From NCBI GenBank assembly GCA_038063075.1, contig JBBTVW010000021.1, positions 1 to 28,474 of the forward strand: a DNA stretch of 28,474 nucleotides, in the 5' to 3' direction. Source of the stretch: JACQHJ01 sp038063075 (lineage in GTDB: Bacteria > Patescibacteriota > Microgenomatia > Levybacterales > UBA12049). Below are positions 22,132 through 28,474 of this stretch, one piece after another. The position numbers were made by a program, and so were the translations under genes. The notes under the pieces were generated by a model, which saw nothing but the letters and a program-made list of their open reading frames with translations, was not told the origin of the DNA and did not search any database. The number at the start of each line of letters is the position of its first letter. The first letter of the stretch is position 1.

Positions 22132-22168
22132 ATACAATAATAAAGATTGTAATTATTGTATAATTTAA
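22125..22168. promoter_or_regulatory. 17-bp perfect inverted repeat with mirrored -10 boxes
   Basis: TTAAATTATACAATAAT (22125-22141) and its exact reverse complement (22152-22168) flank a 10-nt spacer. Each arm contains TATAAT reading outward: plus-strand 22159-22164, whose predicted +1 is the EEP gene ATG at 22171, and minus-strand 22134-22129 toward the hydrolase gene. It is best read as a symmetric divergent promoter/operator. I see no good -35 for either. Confidence 0.6.
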
Positions 22169-22170
22169 TA

Positions 22171-22962
22171 ATGAAATTAATAACTCTAAATATTTGGGGA
22201 GGGATAGTTCATGACGCAGTTTTAGATTTTATTAAAAATAAGAAAAACGAAACTGATATTTTTTGTCTTCAAGAAATCTTTAAATCAGATAAGGAGAAAA
22301 TTATTTCAAAAGGTGCATATTCAAATATTAAAAGAGAGGTAGAAGAAATACTTTCAGATTTTAACGGATACTACTACCCTACCGCAGACAAAGGAGACTT
22401 AAACGGCTTTGTTGATTATTCACTTTTTTTTGGACAAGAAACTTTTGTAAAAAAGGGTATTAAAGTATTAGAAGAGGGAGAAACTTATATTTATAAAAAG
22501 AACAATGAATTAACTCTTTATCCAAATGGTAAGCCAAATTTTCCAAGAAATTTTATTTATACAGTTTTAGAAAAAGATAACAAAAAGTTTTTAGTCTTAA
22601 ACGTACATGGATTTTGGGCACCAGCTGCAAAATTTGATAACGAACACAGATTTAAACAATCTCAAATAATTTTAGATTTTATAGAAAAATATGATATGCC
22701 AAAAATTGTTGCAGGAGATTTTAATTTGAGAATAACAACAAAAAGCCTTGCGATGCTTGATGAAAAATTAAGAAATCTAGTAAAAGAATATAAAGCGCCA
22801 ACTACACGAAGTATCTTATATGATGCTAAATGGAGAGTGGAAAATAATGATAAATTTGCTGACTATATTTTTACTTCAGATAAAGTAAGCGTAAAAGATT
22901 TTAAGGTCTTACAAGATGAAGTTTCTGATCATCTTCCTCTTTATTTAGAATTTGAGATTTAA
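22171..22962 (+). CDS. Endonuclease/exonuclease/phosphatase (EEP) family protein
   Basis: A 263-residue metal-dependent phosphodiesterase of the EEP (DNase I-like) fold. The motif set is complete: N7 in LNIWGG, E35 in LQEIF, H146 in NVHGFW, D183/N185 in GDFNL, D231 in ADYIF and the terminal SDHLPL (D253, H254). Substrates in the family range from DNA to phospholipids and nucleotides and cannot be told here. The frame is open from a TTG at 22156, but that start lies before a perfect TATAAT (22159-22164) whose +1 is the ATG at 22171, so the ATG is chosen. There is no signal peptide. Its stop overlaps the stop of the convergent alkylation-repair gene, which fits a DNA repair role but does not prove it. 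Confidence 0.9.
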   Translation: MKLITLNIWGGIVHDAVLDFIKNKKNETDIFCLQEIFKSDKEKIISKGAYSNIKREVEEILSDFNGYYYPTADKGDLNGFVDYSLFFGQETFVKKGIKVLEEGETYIYKKNNELTLYPNGKPNFPRNFIYTVLEKDNKKFLVLNVHGFWAPAAKFDNEHRFKQSQIILDFIEKYDMPKIVAGDFNLRITTKSLAMLDEKLRNLVKEYKAPTTRSILYDAKWRVENNDKFADYIFTSDKVSVKDFKVLQDEVSDHLPLYLEFEI

Positions 22963-23657
22963 ATAGTGCCTTCTAGGTATTTTTTTCTTCTAGATTCTTC
23001 GAACTTTTCAATTGCATATCTAAGCGCTGTTCTTCCCATTATTTTGTAATATTTTTTTAATAATATTTCTTCTGTTTTTAAATCTCTCTTTCCTATTTCT
23101 CTTAACATCCAGCCTACTGCTTTTTGAATTAAATCATCTTTATATTCAATTAAACTTTGAACAATTATTATTGCATCGTCGAATTTTTTATTGTTAATAA
23201 AGTTAAAAGTAGCAAGTATTGCAATTCTTCTCTCCCACATATTTTTGGATTTTGAAAGCTTTAGCAAAATATCTTTTGGTTTATCAATTAAATATGCCCC
23301 AACAATTTTTGGGGATGACAAATCTACTAAATCCCAATTATTAATATATTTTGTATTTTTTAAATAAAATTCATAAATTCTTCGCTGTAACATTTCTTGT
23401 GTTTGAAACTGATGAACTAAAATTAAAAGGGCAATAAGTCTTTCTTCATGAATTTGTGATTTTAAAAGAGTTGTTATATCCAAAAAATCTAAATCTTTAT
23501 ATTTAATGGCAATTTCTCTTGATTTTGGAACTGTTAAACCAATAAAAACATCGCCAAAGCCATATTCGCCTTCTCCTGTTTTAAAATATCTTTGCAGATT
23601 AACAGCTCTTTTTTTATTCGCAGATTTCTTTATATCTAAACGTAACTTATTTATCAT
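22959..23657 (-). CDS. AlkD-like DNA alkylation repair glycosylase
   Basis: A 232-residue HEAT-like repeat DNA glycosylase that removes alkylated bases. The key residues of Bacillus AlkD are preserved in order: W108 and D112 in NWDLVD, R143/R144 in WERRIAIL, and W183 in AVGWMLREIGKRD. The C-terminal RTALRYAIEKF is diagnostic. The length matches the family. Its promoter is strong (TTGATT-N17-TATAAT, 23669-23697), with a 5-nt leader. The stop overlaps the convergent EEP gene by 4 nt. Confidence 0.95.
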   Translation of the reverse strand: MINKLRLDIKKSANKKRAVNLQRYFKTGEGEYGFGDVFIGLTVPKSREIAIKYKDLDFLDITTLLKSQIHEERLIALLILVHQFQTQEMLQRRIYEFYLKNTKYINNWDLVDLSSPKIVGAYLIDKPKDILLKLSKSKNMWERRIAILATFNFINNKKFDDAIIIVQSLIEYKDDLIQKAVGWMLREIGKRDLKTEEILLKKYYKIMGRTALRYAIEKFEESRRKKYLEGTI

Positions 23658-23668
23658 TGAAGAATTAA

Positions 23669-23697
23669 ATTATACTCTCGTTTAGCCTTGAAATCAA
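23669..23697 (-). promoter_or_regulatory. Promoter for the alkD-like gene
   Basis: On the minus strand TTGATT (23697-23692), a 17-bp spacer and a perfect TATAAT (23674-23669). The predicted +1 at 23662 gives a 5-nt leader. Confidence 0.7.
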
Positions 23698-23747
23698 TTA
23701 TTATTAATACCTAAAAGTATCAAATGTAAGAAGAAAAATGGTAACCC

Positions 23748-24413
23748 CTAATTACTACTAACAACTTTTACTAAGTCAATATATTTACAAAATACACATT
23801 CTGGATTTGAGGCAGGGACTCCACTAGACAAAACTTTAATTGCGTTTTCAATTCTTTTTCTTGTATTATCAGGATTTCCCTCTAGTTTTTGCATATGGAC
23901 AACCATTGGAAAACCATCATGCAATTCTTCACTCATATCAGGAAAAAAGTAGATTAAATACCCTTCATTCGTTACTTTTCTACCATTTTCAGAAATTAAA
24001 AATACATAATCATCAATTTGTGATCTATATGCGCTTAGTGTTTCTTTATCTCTTGGATCAGAACTTGAAGTTTTAAAATCAATTGGAGTATGTCTTCCCT
24101 CACTATCAACCAAACATTCATCTAGTTTTCCAAAAAAACCAAACTTATCATTAATTCTTACAAAATATTTTTCTACAAATGGTCTTTGTAAATGCCCTTC
24201 TAATTTTCCTTCAACCATTGGAGGAAATTTACCAAGGTTTCTGTATTTATCAAAATAATTTTTAATAACTACGTCAAATCTATTAGCCAGTCTTGAGACG
24301 ATTCCTTCTGGCTGCCTAATTCCTTTATTTACCCCAAGCCAAAAACACCTTGGGCATCTTTCCAATACTTCAAGTGAGGTGTGTGATAACCATGTTCTTC
24401 CATCCTTTGACAT
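23748..24413 (-). CDS. Cas4/RecB-like PD-(D/E)XK nuclease with 4-Cys Fe-S site
   Basis: A 221-residue nuclease-fold protein. The N-terminal SHTSLEVLERCPRCFWL supplies C20 and C23, and the C-terminal PECVFCKY supplies C206 and C209, the arrangement that holds a 4Fe-4S cluster in Cas4/AddB-type nucleases. The core has D98 in FGKLDEC, D112/K114 in IDFKTS (the D-x-K of the PD-(D/E)XK fold) and QIDDYVF (Q132, Y136), the RecB-family motif. All catalytic positions are present. No cas1/cas2, repeat array or helicase is nearby, so it is a stand-alone nuclease. It is fired divergently from the MSPE gene pair over a shared inverted repeat. A -10 (TAGAAT) places +1 one base before the ATG. Confidence 0.85.
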   Translation of the reverse strand: MSKDGRTWLSHTSLEVLERCPRCFWLGVNKGIRQPEGIVSRLANRFDVVIKNYFDKYRNLGKFPPMVEGKLEGHLQRPFVEKYFVRINDKFGFFGKLDECLVDSEGRHTPIDFKTSSSDPRDKETLSAYRSQIDDYVFLISENGRKVTNEGYLIYFFPDMSEELHDGFPMVVHMQKLEGNPDNTRKRIENAIKVLSSGVPASNPECVFCKYIDLVKVVSSN

Positions 24414-24472
24414 ACAAAGTATTCTAGCAAATTTTAATCATTGTTGTATTTGCAAATACTTTGTGCTACTAT
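24414..24472. promoter_or_regulatory. Divergent promoter region with inverted repeats
   Basis: Minus strand: TAGAAT (24426-24421), +1 at 24414. Plus strand: TTGTAT at 24444-24449, a 17-bp spacer and TACTAT at 24467-24472, +1 near 24479. A 10-bp inverted repeat (ACAAAGTATT at 24414-24423, AATACTTTGT at 24455-24464) frames the region, with GCAAA/TTTGC extending it after a small offset. A perfect palindrome GTATTTGCAAATAC lies at 24446-24459. This suggests one regulator for both directions. Confidence 0.5.
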
Positions 24473-24496
24473 TTTCCCACTTGCCCCATTTTAAAT

Positions 24497-24958
24497 ATGT
24501 CACCAGAAGCTAGACAAGCAAGGCCAACAAAAGGTTGGGCAAAGCATATAAGAGAAGCAAAATCTATTGGTATCTGGTTTGACCAAAATCCTTCACTTCG
24601 ACCTACTCCATTAACCCCACAAGAGAGACAGAAAAGAATGACGATAGCCTCATGGTCTGCAGTTTGTGGTCTTATTAATTTAGCAATTAAGAATGACCCT
24701 GATCCCAATGAACACCTAAGCAAGCTTTTTACAACTGAGGAAACACGGGATGTTATAAGAGGTTGGTTTGAAGTATCACGCTTTGATGCTATAAATGGAG
24801 GTTCCCTACAAAGAGATGCATTTAGACAAAGATTTCAAGTAAATGGAAATGGTCACAAGATAAAAGGTCCTACTCTCTTAGAAAAAGTTGCGCCCCTTAC
24901 AGCTGTGGTTGATCAAGCAATATTTAGAACCGGAGTTCAACCTAAAACAACAGCTTAA
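24497..24958 (+). CDS. Orphan protein with N-terminal MSPE...KGxAKH motif (first of pair)
   Basis: A 153-residue soluble protein that I do not recognise. The frame is open from a TTG at 24461, but that stretch (MCYYFPTCP...) overlaps the promoter. The ATG at 24497 starts the motif MSPEARQARPTKGWAKHIRE, which aligns with the next gene at 12 of the first 22 positions. After the motif comes a Pro-rich joint (about 30-45), then a helical domain (about 45-150) with conserved-looking aromatic positions but no catalytic signature. It is divergent from the Cas4-like nuclease and 14 nt before its partner. The function is unknown. Confidence 0.7.
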   Translation: MSPEARQARPTKGWAKHIREAKSIGIWFDQNPSLRPTPLTPQERQKRMTIASWSAVCGLINLAIKNDPDPNEHLSKLFTTEETRDVIRGWFEVSRFDAINGGSLQRDAFRQRFQVNGNGHKIKGPTLLEKVAPLTAVVDQAIFRTGVQPKTTA

Positions 24959-24960
24959 AT

Positions 24961-24966
24961 TATAAT
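24961..24966 (+). promoter_or_regulatory. -10 element for the second MSPE gene (leaderless)
   Basis: A perfect TATAAT puts +1 exactly on the ATG at 24973. A weak -35 (TTCAAC at 24936-24941) is at a long 19-bp distance. Confidence 0.5.
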
Positions 24967-24972
24967 TATTAT

Positions 24973-25413
24973 ATGTCTCCTGAATTTAGTAGAGTACGTC
25001 AAAGCAAGGGTTTTGCAAAACATGAAAGAAGAAGAAAAGCAGATGATAGAAAAACTGCAGCTACCCTAATGCAATCTCAAACACCAGTGGAAACACCACC
25101 TAATCCAAGATTACAAGCTTGGGAAAGTATGACTGGAACTATTGAAAGAACTTTTGAAGATCAACCAGGCTTAATTAAGCTTTTTAGAAGAGAGAGACCA
25201 TTTTTCAGAAGATTTTTTGATGGTAGATATGATATCTCAATGGGAATAGGGCCTACAAATTTCCAAGCCTTAGTGCAAGAATATCTTGAGGATCAAAATT
25301 CTCCAAAATACAATCCTAATTTATTTGATCAAGGAGGACCAATTCTTCGAACAATAACTGCAGAAACCAACAGATTATCACCTGCTAAAAGATTAGGTGG
25401 AATAAGAAAATAA
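24973..25413 (+). CDS. Orphan protein with N-terminal MSPE...KGxAKH motif (second of pair)
   Basis: A 146-residue basic, soluble protein of unknown function. It opens with MSPEFSRVRQSKGFAKHERR, sharing M-S-P-E, R9, K12-G13, A15-K16-H17, R19 and K22 with the upstream protein. Codons differ in the shared part, so the likeness is kept at protein level and is not a recent DNA copy. A disordered Thr/Pro joint (about 28-46) leads to a domain with an Arg/Phe-rich helix (LFRRERPFFRRFFDGRYD, about 70-87). The rest of the two proteins does not align. It has its own -10 with +1 on the ATG. Confidence 0.7.
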   Translation: MSPEFSRVRQSKGFAKHERRRKADDRKTAATLMQSQTPVETPPNPRLQAWESMTGTIERTFEDQPGLIKLFRRERPFFRRFFDGRYDISMGIGPTNFQALVQEYLEDQNSPKYNPNLFDQGGPILRTITAETNRLSPAKRLGGIRK

Positions 25414-25437
25414 CTTTTAACTATTTTTTCCTATTCT

Positions 25438-25466
25438 TTGTTAAAATTCTTAGTTAATGTTAAGAT
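25438..25466 (+). promoter_or_regulatory. Promoter for the transketolase operon (leaderless)
   Basis: TTGTTA at 25438-25443, a 17-bp spacer and TAAGAT at 25461-25466. The predicted +1 is the A of the ATG at 25473. Confidence 0.6.
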
Positions 25467-25472
25467 AAATTA

Positions 25473-26339
25473 ATGGATACCCCCGCTCTTACCCAAGAAA
25501 AACTTAAAGATTTAGAATTAAAAGCAAACAGAGCAAGAGAACTTGTAATAGACATGCTTTTAGAAGCAGGTTCGGGGCACAGCGCAGGATCTTTAGGAAT
25601 GGCAGATATCTTTGTTAGCCTATTTTTCCATATCTTAAATCATAATCCAAAAAAACCTAATCTTGTGGGTAGAGATAGACTTATTCTTTCAAATGGACAT
25701 ATCTGCCCTATTTACTACGCTGTATTGGCAATGAGTGGATATTTTGAAATAAGTGAATTAAAAACTTTAAGAAAAATAAATTCAAGGCTTCAAGGACATC
25801 CTCATAGAACCTCTTTACCTGGGCTTGAATCAACTTCTGGGCCTTTGGGTGAAGGAATATCCCAAGCAATTGGCATAGCATTAAGTGGCAAGCTTGATAG
25901 GAAAAAATATCATACATACGTAATTGCATCTGATGGCGAACAACAAGAAGGAAATACCTGGGAAGCTGTTATGTTTGCCGCAAAACATAAGTTAGATAAC
26001 TTAACTTTAATAATAGACAGAAATAATATTCAAATAGATGGCTTTACAGAAAACATTATGCCTCTTGAGCCCTTAAAAGAAAAATATCTTTCATTTAATT
26101 GGAACGTAATAGAAATTGATGGAAATAATATTAAAGAGTTTGTGGAAAGCGTAAGAACAGCAATAGCTTTTACTAAAAAACCAACTGTAATTATTGCAAA
26201 TACTATTCCTGGAAAAGGTGTTTCTTTTATGGAGAAAGATTTTACTTGGCATGGTAAATCACCAAATCAAGAAGAAGCAAAGAAAGCACTTAATGAACTT
26301 AGAACTCTTCAAGGAAGAATTCAAAGTGAAAATCAGTAA
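25473..26339 (+). CDS. Transketolase, N-terminal (TPP-binding) subunit
   Basis: The N-terminal half of a split transketolase, 288 residues, moving two-carbon units between sugar phosphates in the non-oxidative pentose phosphate pathway. The start motif EAGSGHSAGSLGMADI carries H36. The TPP/Mg motif runs from SDGEQQEGNTWEA to DRNNIQ (about 152-188). GHPHRTSLPGLESTSGPLGEG supplies the phosphate-site loop. The second half of the enzyme is encoded 5 nt downstream, as in archaea and many small-genome bacteria. It has its own leaderless-type promoter. Confidence 0.95.
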   Translation: MDTPALTQEKLKDLELKANRARELVIDMLLEAGSGHSAGSLGMADIFVSLFFHILNHNPKKPNLVGRDRLILSNGHICPIYYAVLAMSGYFEISELKTLRKINSRLQGHPHRTSLPGLESTSGPLGEGISQAIGIALSGKLDRKKYHTYVIASDGEQQEGNTWEAVMFAAKHKLDNLTLIIDRNNIQIDGFTENIMPLEPLKEKYLSFNWNVIEIDGNNIKEFVESVRTAIAFTKKPTVIIANTIPGKGVSFMEKDFTWHGKSPNQEEAKKALNELRTLQGRIQSENQ

Positions 26340-26344
26340 TCAAT

Positions 26345-27331
26345 ATGTTAAATAAAAAATTATTCTTAAATCAAAAACTGTTTGACCACGATGCCCTAAC
26401 CAAGCCAACTAGAGATGGATTTGGAGAAGCTTTAGTTGAACTTGGAAATACTAATAAAGATGTCGTTGTTTTAACTGCTGATCTTTCAGAAAGCACAAGA
26501 ACCCAAGAATTTCAAAACAATTTTCCAAATCGTTTTTTTGAAATTGGGGTTGCTGAACAAAATATGGCAGCAATAGCAGCAGGACTTGCAGTATCGGGCA
26601 AAATTCCTTTTATTTCTTCATATGCAGTTTTTTCACCAGGAAAAAATTGGGAAACTATTAGAACCACTATTGTTTATAACAGAGCTAATGTAAAAATAGC
26701 AGGACACCATGCAGGTATTATGACTGGAGCTGATGGAGCAACACATCAGGCAACTGAAGATATTGCTCTAACTAGAGTTTTACCAGGACTTAGTGTCTTT
26801 GTTCCCTGTGATAGTATAGAAGCTAAAAAAATAATTTTAGAGTCAGCGCAAATTGACGGTCCAGTTTATTTAAGGTTTTCAAGAGATAAAACTCCAATTA
26901 TTACAACAAATAAGACTCCTTTTGAAGTTGGCAAACCACAGGTTTTTTGGGAAACAAATAATCCAAAAGTAACTATATTTGCAACTGGATATATGACTTA
27001 TAACGCACTTTTAGCTGCAAAAATATTAGAACAAAAACAAATAGAAATATTGGTTGTTAATGTTGCAACGATTAAACCAGTAAACGAAAGTGAAATTGTA
27101 GAACTTGCTAAAAGATCAGGACGGGTTGTTAGTGTTGAAGATCATCAAGTTATGGGAGGCTTAGGAGGAATGATTTCAGAAATATTAGCAAAAAATAGTC
27201 CCCTGCCAATAGAATTTATCGGTTTGCAAGATACATTTGCAGAAAGCGGAAACCCTAAAGACTTAATAAAAAAATATAAAATGGATGAAGAATCAATAAT
27301 TGAAGCTGTTTATAAGGTAATAGAAAGATAA
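26345..27331 (+). CDS. Transketolase, C-terminal (pyrimidine-binding) subunit
   Basis: The matching second subunit, 328 residues. The pyrimidine-binding domain has TADLSESTRTQEF and FEIGVAEQNMAAIAAGLA, with the TPP-activating E71. Substrate-binding stretches are HHAGIMTGADGATHQATEDIAL and YLRFSRDKTP, and the C-terminal domain carries VVSVEDHQVMGGLGG. Together with the N-subunit it makes a complete active site. A 5-nt spacing means coupled translation. DXP synthase is less likely because the two halves are separate and the motifs follow transketolase. It ends 1 nt from the convergent DUF2090 gene. Confidence 0.95.
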   Translation: MLNKKLFLNQKLFDHDALTKPTRDGFGEALVELGNTNKDVVVLTADLSESTRTQEFQNNFPNRFFEIGVAEQNMAAIAAGLAVSGKIPFISSYAVFSPGKNWETIRTTIVYNRANVKIAGHHAGIMTGADGATHQATEDIALTRVLPGLSVFVPCDSIEAKKIILESAQIDGPVYLRFSRDKTPIITTNKTPFEVGKPQVFWETNNPKVTIFATGYMTYNALLAAKILEQKQIEILVVNVATIKPVNESEIVELAKRSGRVVSVEDHQVMGGLGGMISEILAKNSPLPIEFIGLQDTFAESGNPKDLIKKYKMDEESIIEAVYKVIER

Positions 27332-27332
27332 T

Positions 27333-28244
27333 CTATTTTTGAGTAAATAACTTGTAAAAATGGAAAAAGTTGTCTGCCACTTCGTTAATTACTTGTGCTT
27401 TTCCAATCTCTTGTTTGTAAAACTTTTCAATTGAATTCCAAAAAACAGTTCTACCTACAGCAAAACCGATAACGCCATTTATCTTTGAGCCAGTTTTTAA
27501 CCATTCTCCTACTTTTTGCTCATCCTCTCCCCTTCCTAAAATAACTAAGCCTACTTTTTCTCTTTTGCCTTCTTTAATAGTATTCAATATTTGCTCATAG
27601 CTTATTTCTTTTTCAAAACCTTCTAATTTCCAAACATCTGGCTCAATTCCAAAATCATATAAATCTTTAATTACCTCAATTGTAAGACTTGGTCTAAGCT
27701 TATTATCAAACTCTTCCTTACTTCCTAGTGTTGAAAGTTGATTTTTTGTGGGAATAACCAATAACTCTAATAAAAACTTAAAACCATTATTTTTACTATA
27801 ATCACTTATAATTTTAAGATTTCTTTTTTGAAAGTCTTTTTTCTCCTCATCATCCAGTGGATTATATCTAATTAAGACTTTTATAAAATTAGGATGCATG
27901 CTTTGTATATGATCCTCAAAGCTATCAGGGTATTGAAACTTAAACTCATCTTCTCCGCTTTTTTCAGTGGTTAAAATCGTTAAAAATCCATTTTGCCTTG
28001 CATCTATTAATACTTCTTGACCAAATTCTTCATCGCATAAAATTGCCGCATACTCTGTTGGGATTCCTTTTTCCAGGGCTTTTTTAAATCCTTTATAGAT
28101 TAACATTTTAAATTCTTTAATTTGATGACGTTCTAACTCGTTTAATTCTTTTATAGAAGAGTACCCAAAAAGTTCTTTAGCAAAAACAGCACGATGATCA
28201 AATGGTAGTATATATAAAGGCTTATCGTATCCTTGAATTTGCAT
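27333..28244 (-). CDS. DUF2090/IolC-like aldolase-fold protein
   Basis: A 303-residue protein of the DUF2090 family, seen as the C-terminal domain of IolC and in 2-deoxy-5-keto-gluconate-6-phosphate aldolase-like proteins, with a TIM-barrel fold. The family start YILPFDHRAVFAKELFG (11-27) is clear. Later strands include FLLELLVIP, PDVWKLEGFE and KVGLVILGRGEDEQKV, and the end of the barrel has GVIGFAVGRTVFWNS. The lysine in WKLEG is a candidate Schiff-base residue by position only. It is convergent with the transketolase genes, so it may feed three-carbon units into the same sugar-phosphate pool; that is inference. A weak AAGAAT lies with +1 at the ATG. Confidence 0.85.
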   Translation of the reverse strand: MQIQGYDKPLYILPFDHRAVFAKELFGYSSIKELNELERHQIKEFKMLIYKGFKKALEKGIPTEYAAILCDEEFGQEVLIDARQNGFLTILTTEKSGEDEFKFQYPDSFEDHIQSMHPNFIKVLIRYNPLDDEEKKDFQKRNLKIISDYSKNNGFKFLLELLVIPTKNQLSTLGSKEEFDNKLRPSLTIEVIKDLYDFGIEPDVWKLEGFEKEISYEQILNTIKEGKREKVGLVILGRGEDEQKVGEWLKTGSKINGVIGFAVGRTVFWNSIEKFYKQEIGKAQVINEVADNFFHFYKLFTQK

Positions 28245-28263
28245 AAATTAATTCTTTGTTTAA

Positions 28264-28413
28264 TTAGTTAACCATCTTTGCAACCAGAAGAACTGAAACA
28301 ATTAATACAAAAACTAAAAATAATACAAATGTAAGAGAGTTGTATTCAATAAAAGTTTTTTTTGCTTTAACAACTTTTCTCTTAGTAACTTTTTTAACTT
28401 GTTTTTTTGCCAT
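28264..28413 (-). CDS. 49-residue basic single-pass membrane protein
   Basis: A complete small gene of 49 codons plus TAA. Residues 1-20 are lysine/arginine-rich (MAKKQVKKVTKRKVVKAKKT), like a histone tail, and residues 28-46 form one hydrophobic helix (FVLFLVFVLIVSVLLVAKMV is its core). This predicts a membrane protein with a basic cytoplasmic tail that could touch RNA, DNA or acidic lipid. It has the best Shine-Dalgarno in the window, AGGAGGTG at 28428-28421, 7 nt before the ATG, and a perfect TTGACA upstream. High expression is therefore likely. I do not recognise a family; SecE is similar in size and layout but its conserved core is not evident. Confidence 0.7.
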   Translation of the reverse strand: MAKKQVKKVTKRKVVKAKKTFIEYNSLTFVLFLVFVLIVSVLLVAKMVN

Positions 28414-28420
28414 TATTTCT

Positions 28421-28464
28421 CACCTCCTCATTTATTATGCTCATATATTAATAAGCTTTGTCAA
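28421..28464 (-). promoter_or_regulatory. Promoter and strong Shine-Dalgarno for the 49-residue protein
   Basis: On the minus strand TTGACA (28464-28459), a 19-bp spacer and CATAAT (28439-28434), followed by AGGAGGTG (28428-28421). The +1 would fall near 28427, inside or just before the Shine-Dalgarno, if this -10 is used; a start further upstream would leave it whole. Confidence 0.5.
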
Positions 28465-28474
28465 TATAAATACT

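Noticed and set aside
22156..22170. TTG start giving five extra residues on the EEP protein
   Set aside because: The extension covers a perfect TATAAT whose +1 is the ATG at 22171, and the family motif starts right after that ATG.
23748..24413. Reading the nuclease as a CRISPR Cas4
   Set aside because: No repeat array or cas gene is visible within the window, so only the fold and motifs are claimed.
24461..24496. TTG start with cysteine-containing leader (MCYYFPTCP) on the first MSPE protein
   Set aside because: It overlaps the promoter, and the paralogous motif begins at the ATG at 24497.
1..28474. tRNA, rRNA, transposon or CRISPR features
   Set aside because: I saw no cloverleaf-like GC-rich segment, no rRNA core sequence, no transposase or integrase motif and no regularly spaced repeats in the intergenic DNA.

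Overview
The window is a compact, AT-rich bacterial chromosome segment with about 35 protein genes and no rRNA, tRNA, CRISPR array or recognisable transposase. Small housekeeping proteins, split transketolase subunits, many short orphan proteins, near-zero intergenic space and lysine/isoleucine/asparagine-rich proteins suggest a Patescibacteria (CPR) genome, perhaps Microgenomates. This placement is inferred from gene content and style, not from a phylogeny.

Layout. 64-4422 (+): two exported small proteins, an AI-2E-type permease, histidyl-tRNA synthetase and an EamA transporter. 4415-5390 (-): two orphan genes, each with its own promoter. 5491-6711 (+): ribosomal protein L31 and release factor RF1. 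6713-9123: a CPA2 antiporter and an FNR-like flavoprotein fired divergently from overlapping promoters. 9120-11225 (-): htrA-murB. 11263-12777 (-): a 504-residue orphan. 12838-15868 (-): rpsF-ssb-rpsR, a lipoyl/RnfC-like protein and an S41 protease. 15918-20127: YfiH/LACC1-like protein, amidase, FabH-like synthase and YchF; a second copy of the ychF 3' end lies at 16961-17041, so the amidase-fabH pair is bracketed by direct repeats. 20200-22083 (-): DUF3800 and a membrane-anchored hydrolase. 22171-24413: EEP-family hydrolase, AlkD-like glycosylase and a Cas4-like Fe-S nuclease. 24497-25413 (+): two orphan proteins sharing an N-terminal motif. 25473-28413: split transketolase, a DUF2090 aldolase-like protein and a 49-residue membrane protein.

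Two properties run through the window. First, most transcription-unit starts have a -10 hexamer placed so that the predicted +1 is 0-6 nt from the start codon, with no Shine-Dalgarno sequence. This suggests predominantly leaderless mRNAs and corrects several starts. Second, all six convergent gene pairs end within -8 to +5 nt of each other, leaving no room for terminators. The clearest exception to the leaderless pattern is the 49-residue membrane protein, which has a full Shine-Dalgarno sequence.

The best candidates for something undescribed are the amidase-fabH segment bounded by ychF 3' repeats, the paired MSPE-motif proteins beside the Cas4-like nuclease with an inverted repeat spanning the divergent promoters, the 17-bp inverted repeat at the EEP gene promoter, and a possible tiny plus-strand RNA at 20181-20220. 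None of these can be called a proven system from sequence alone.
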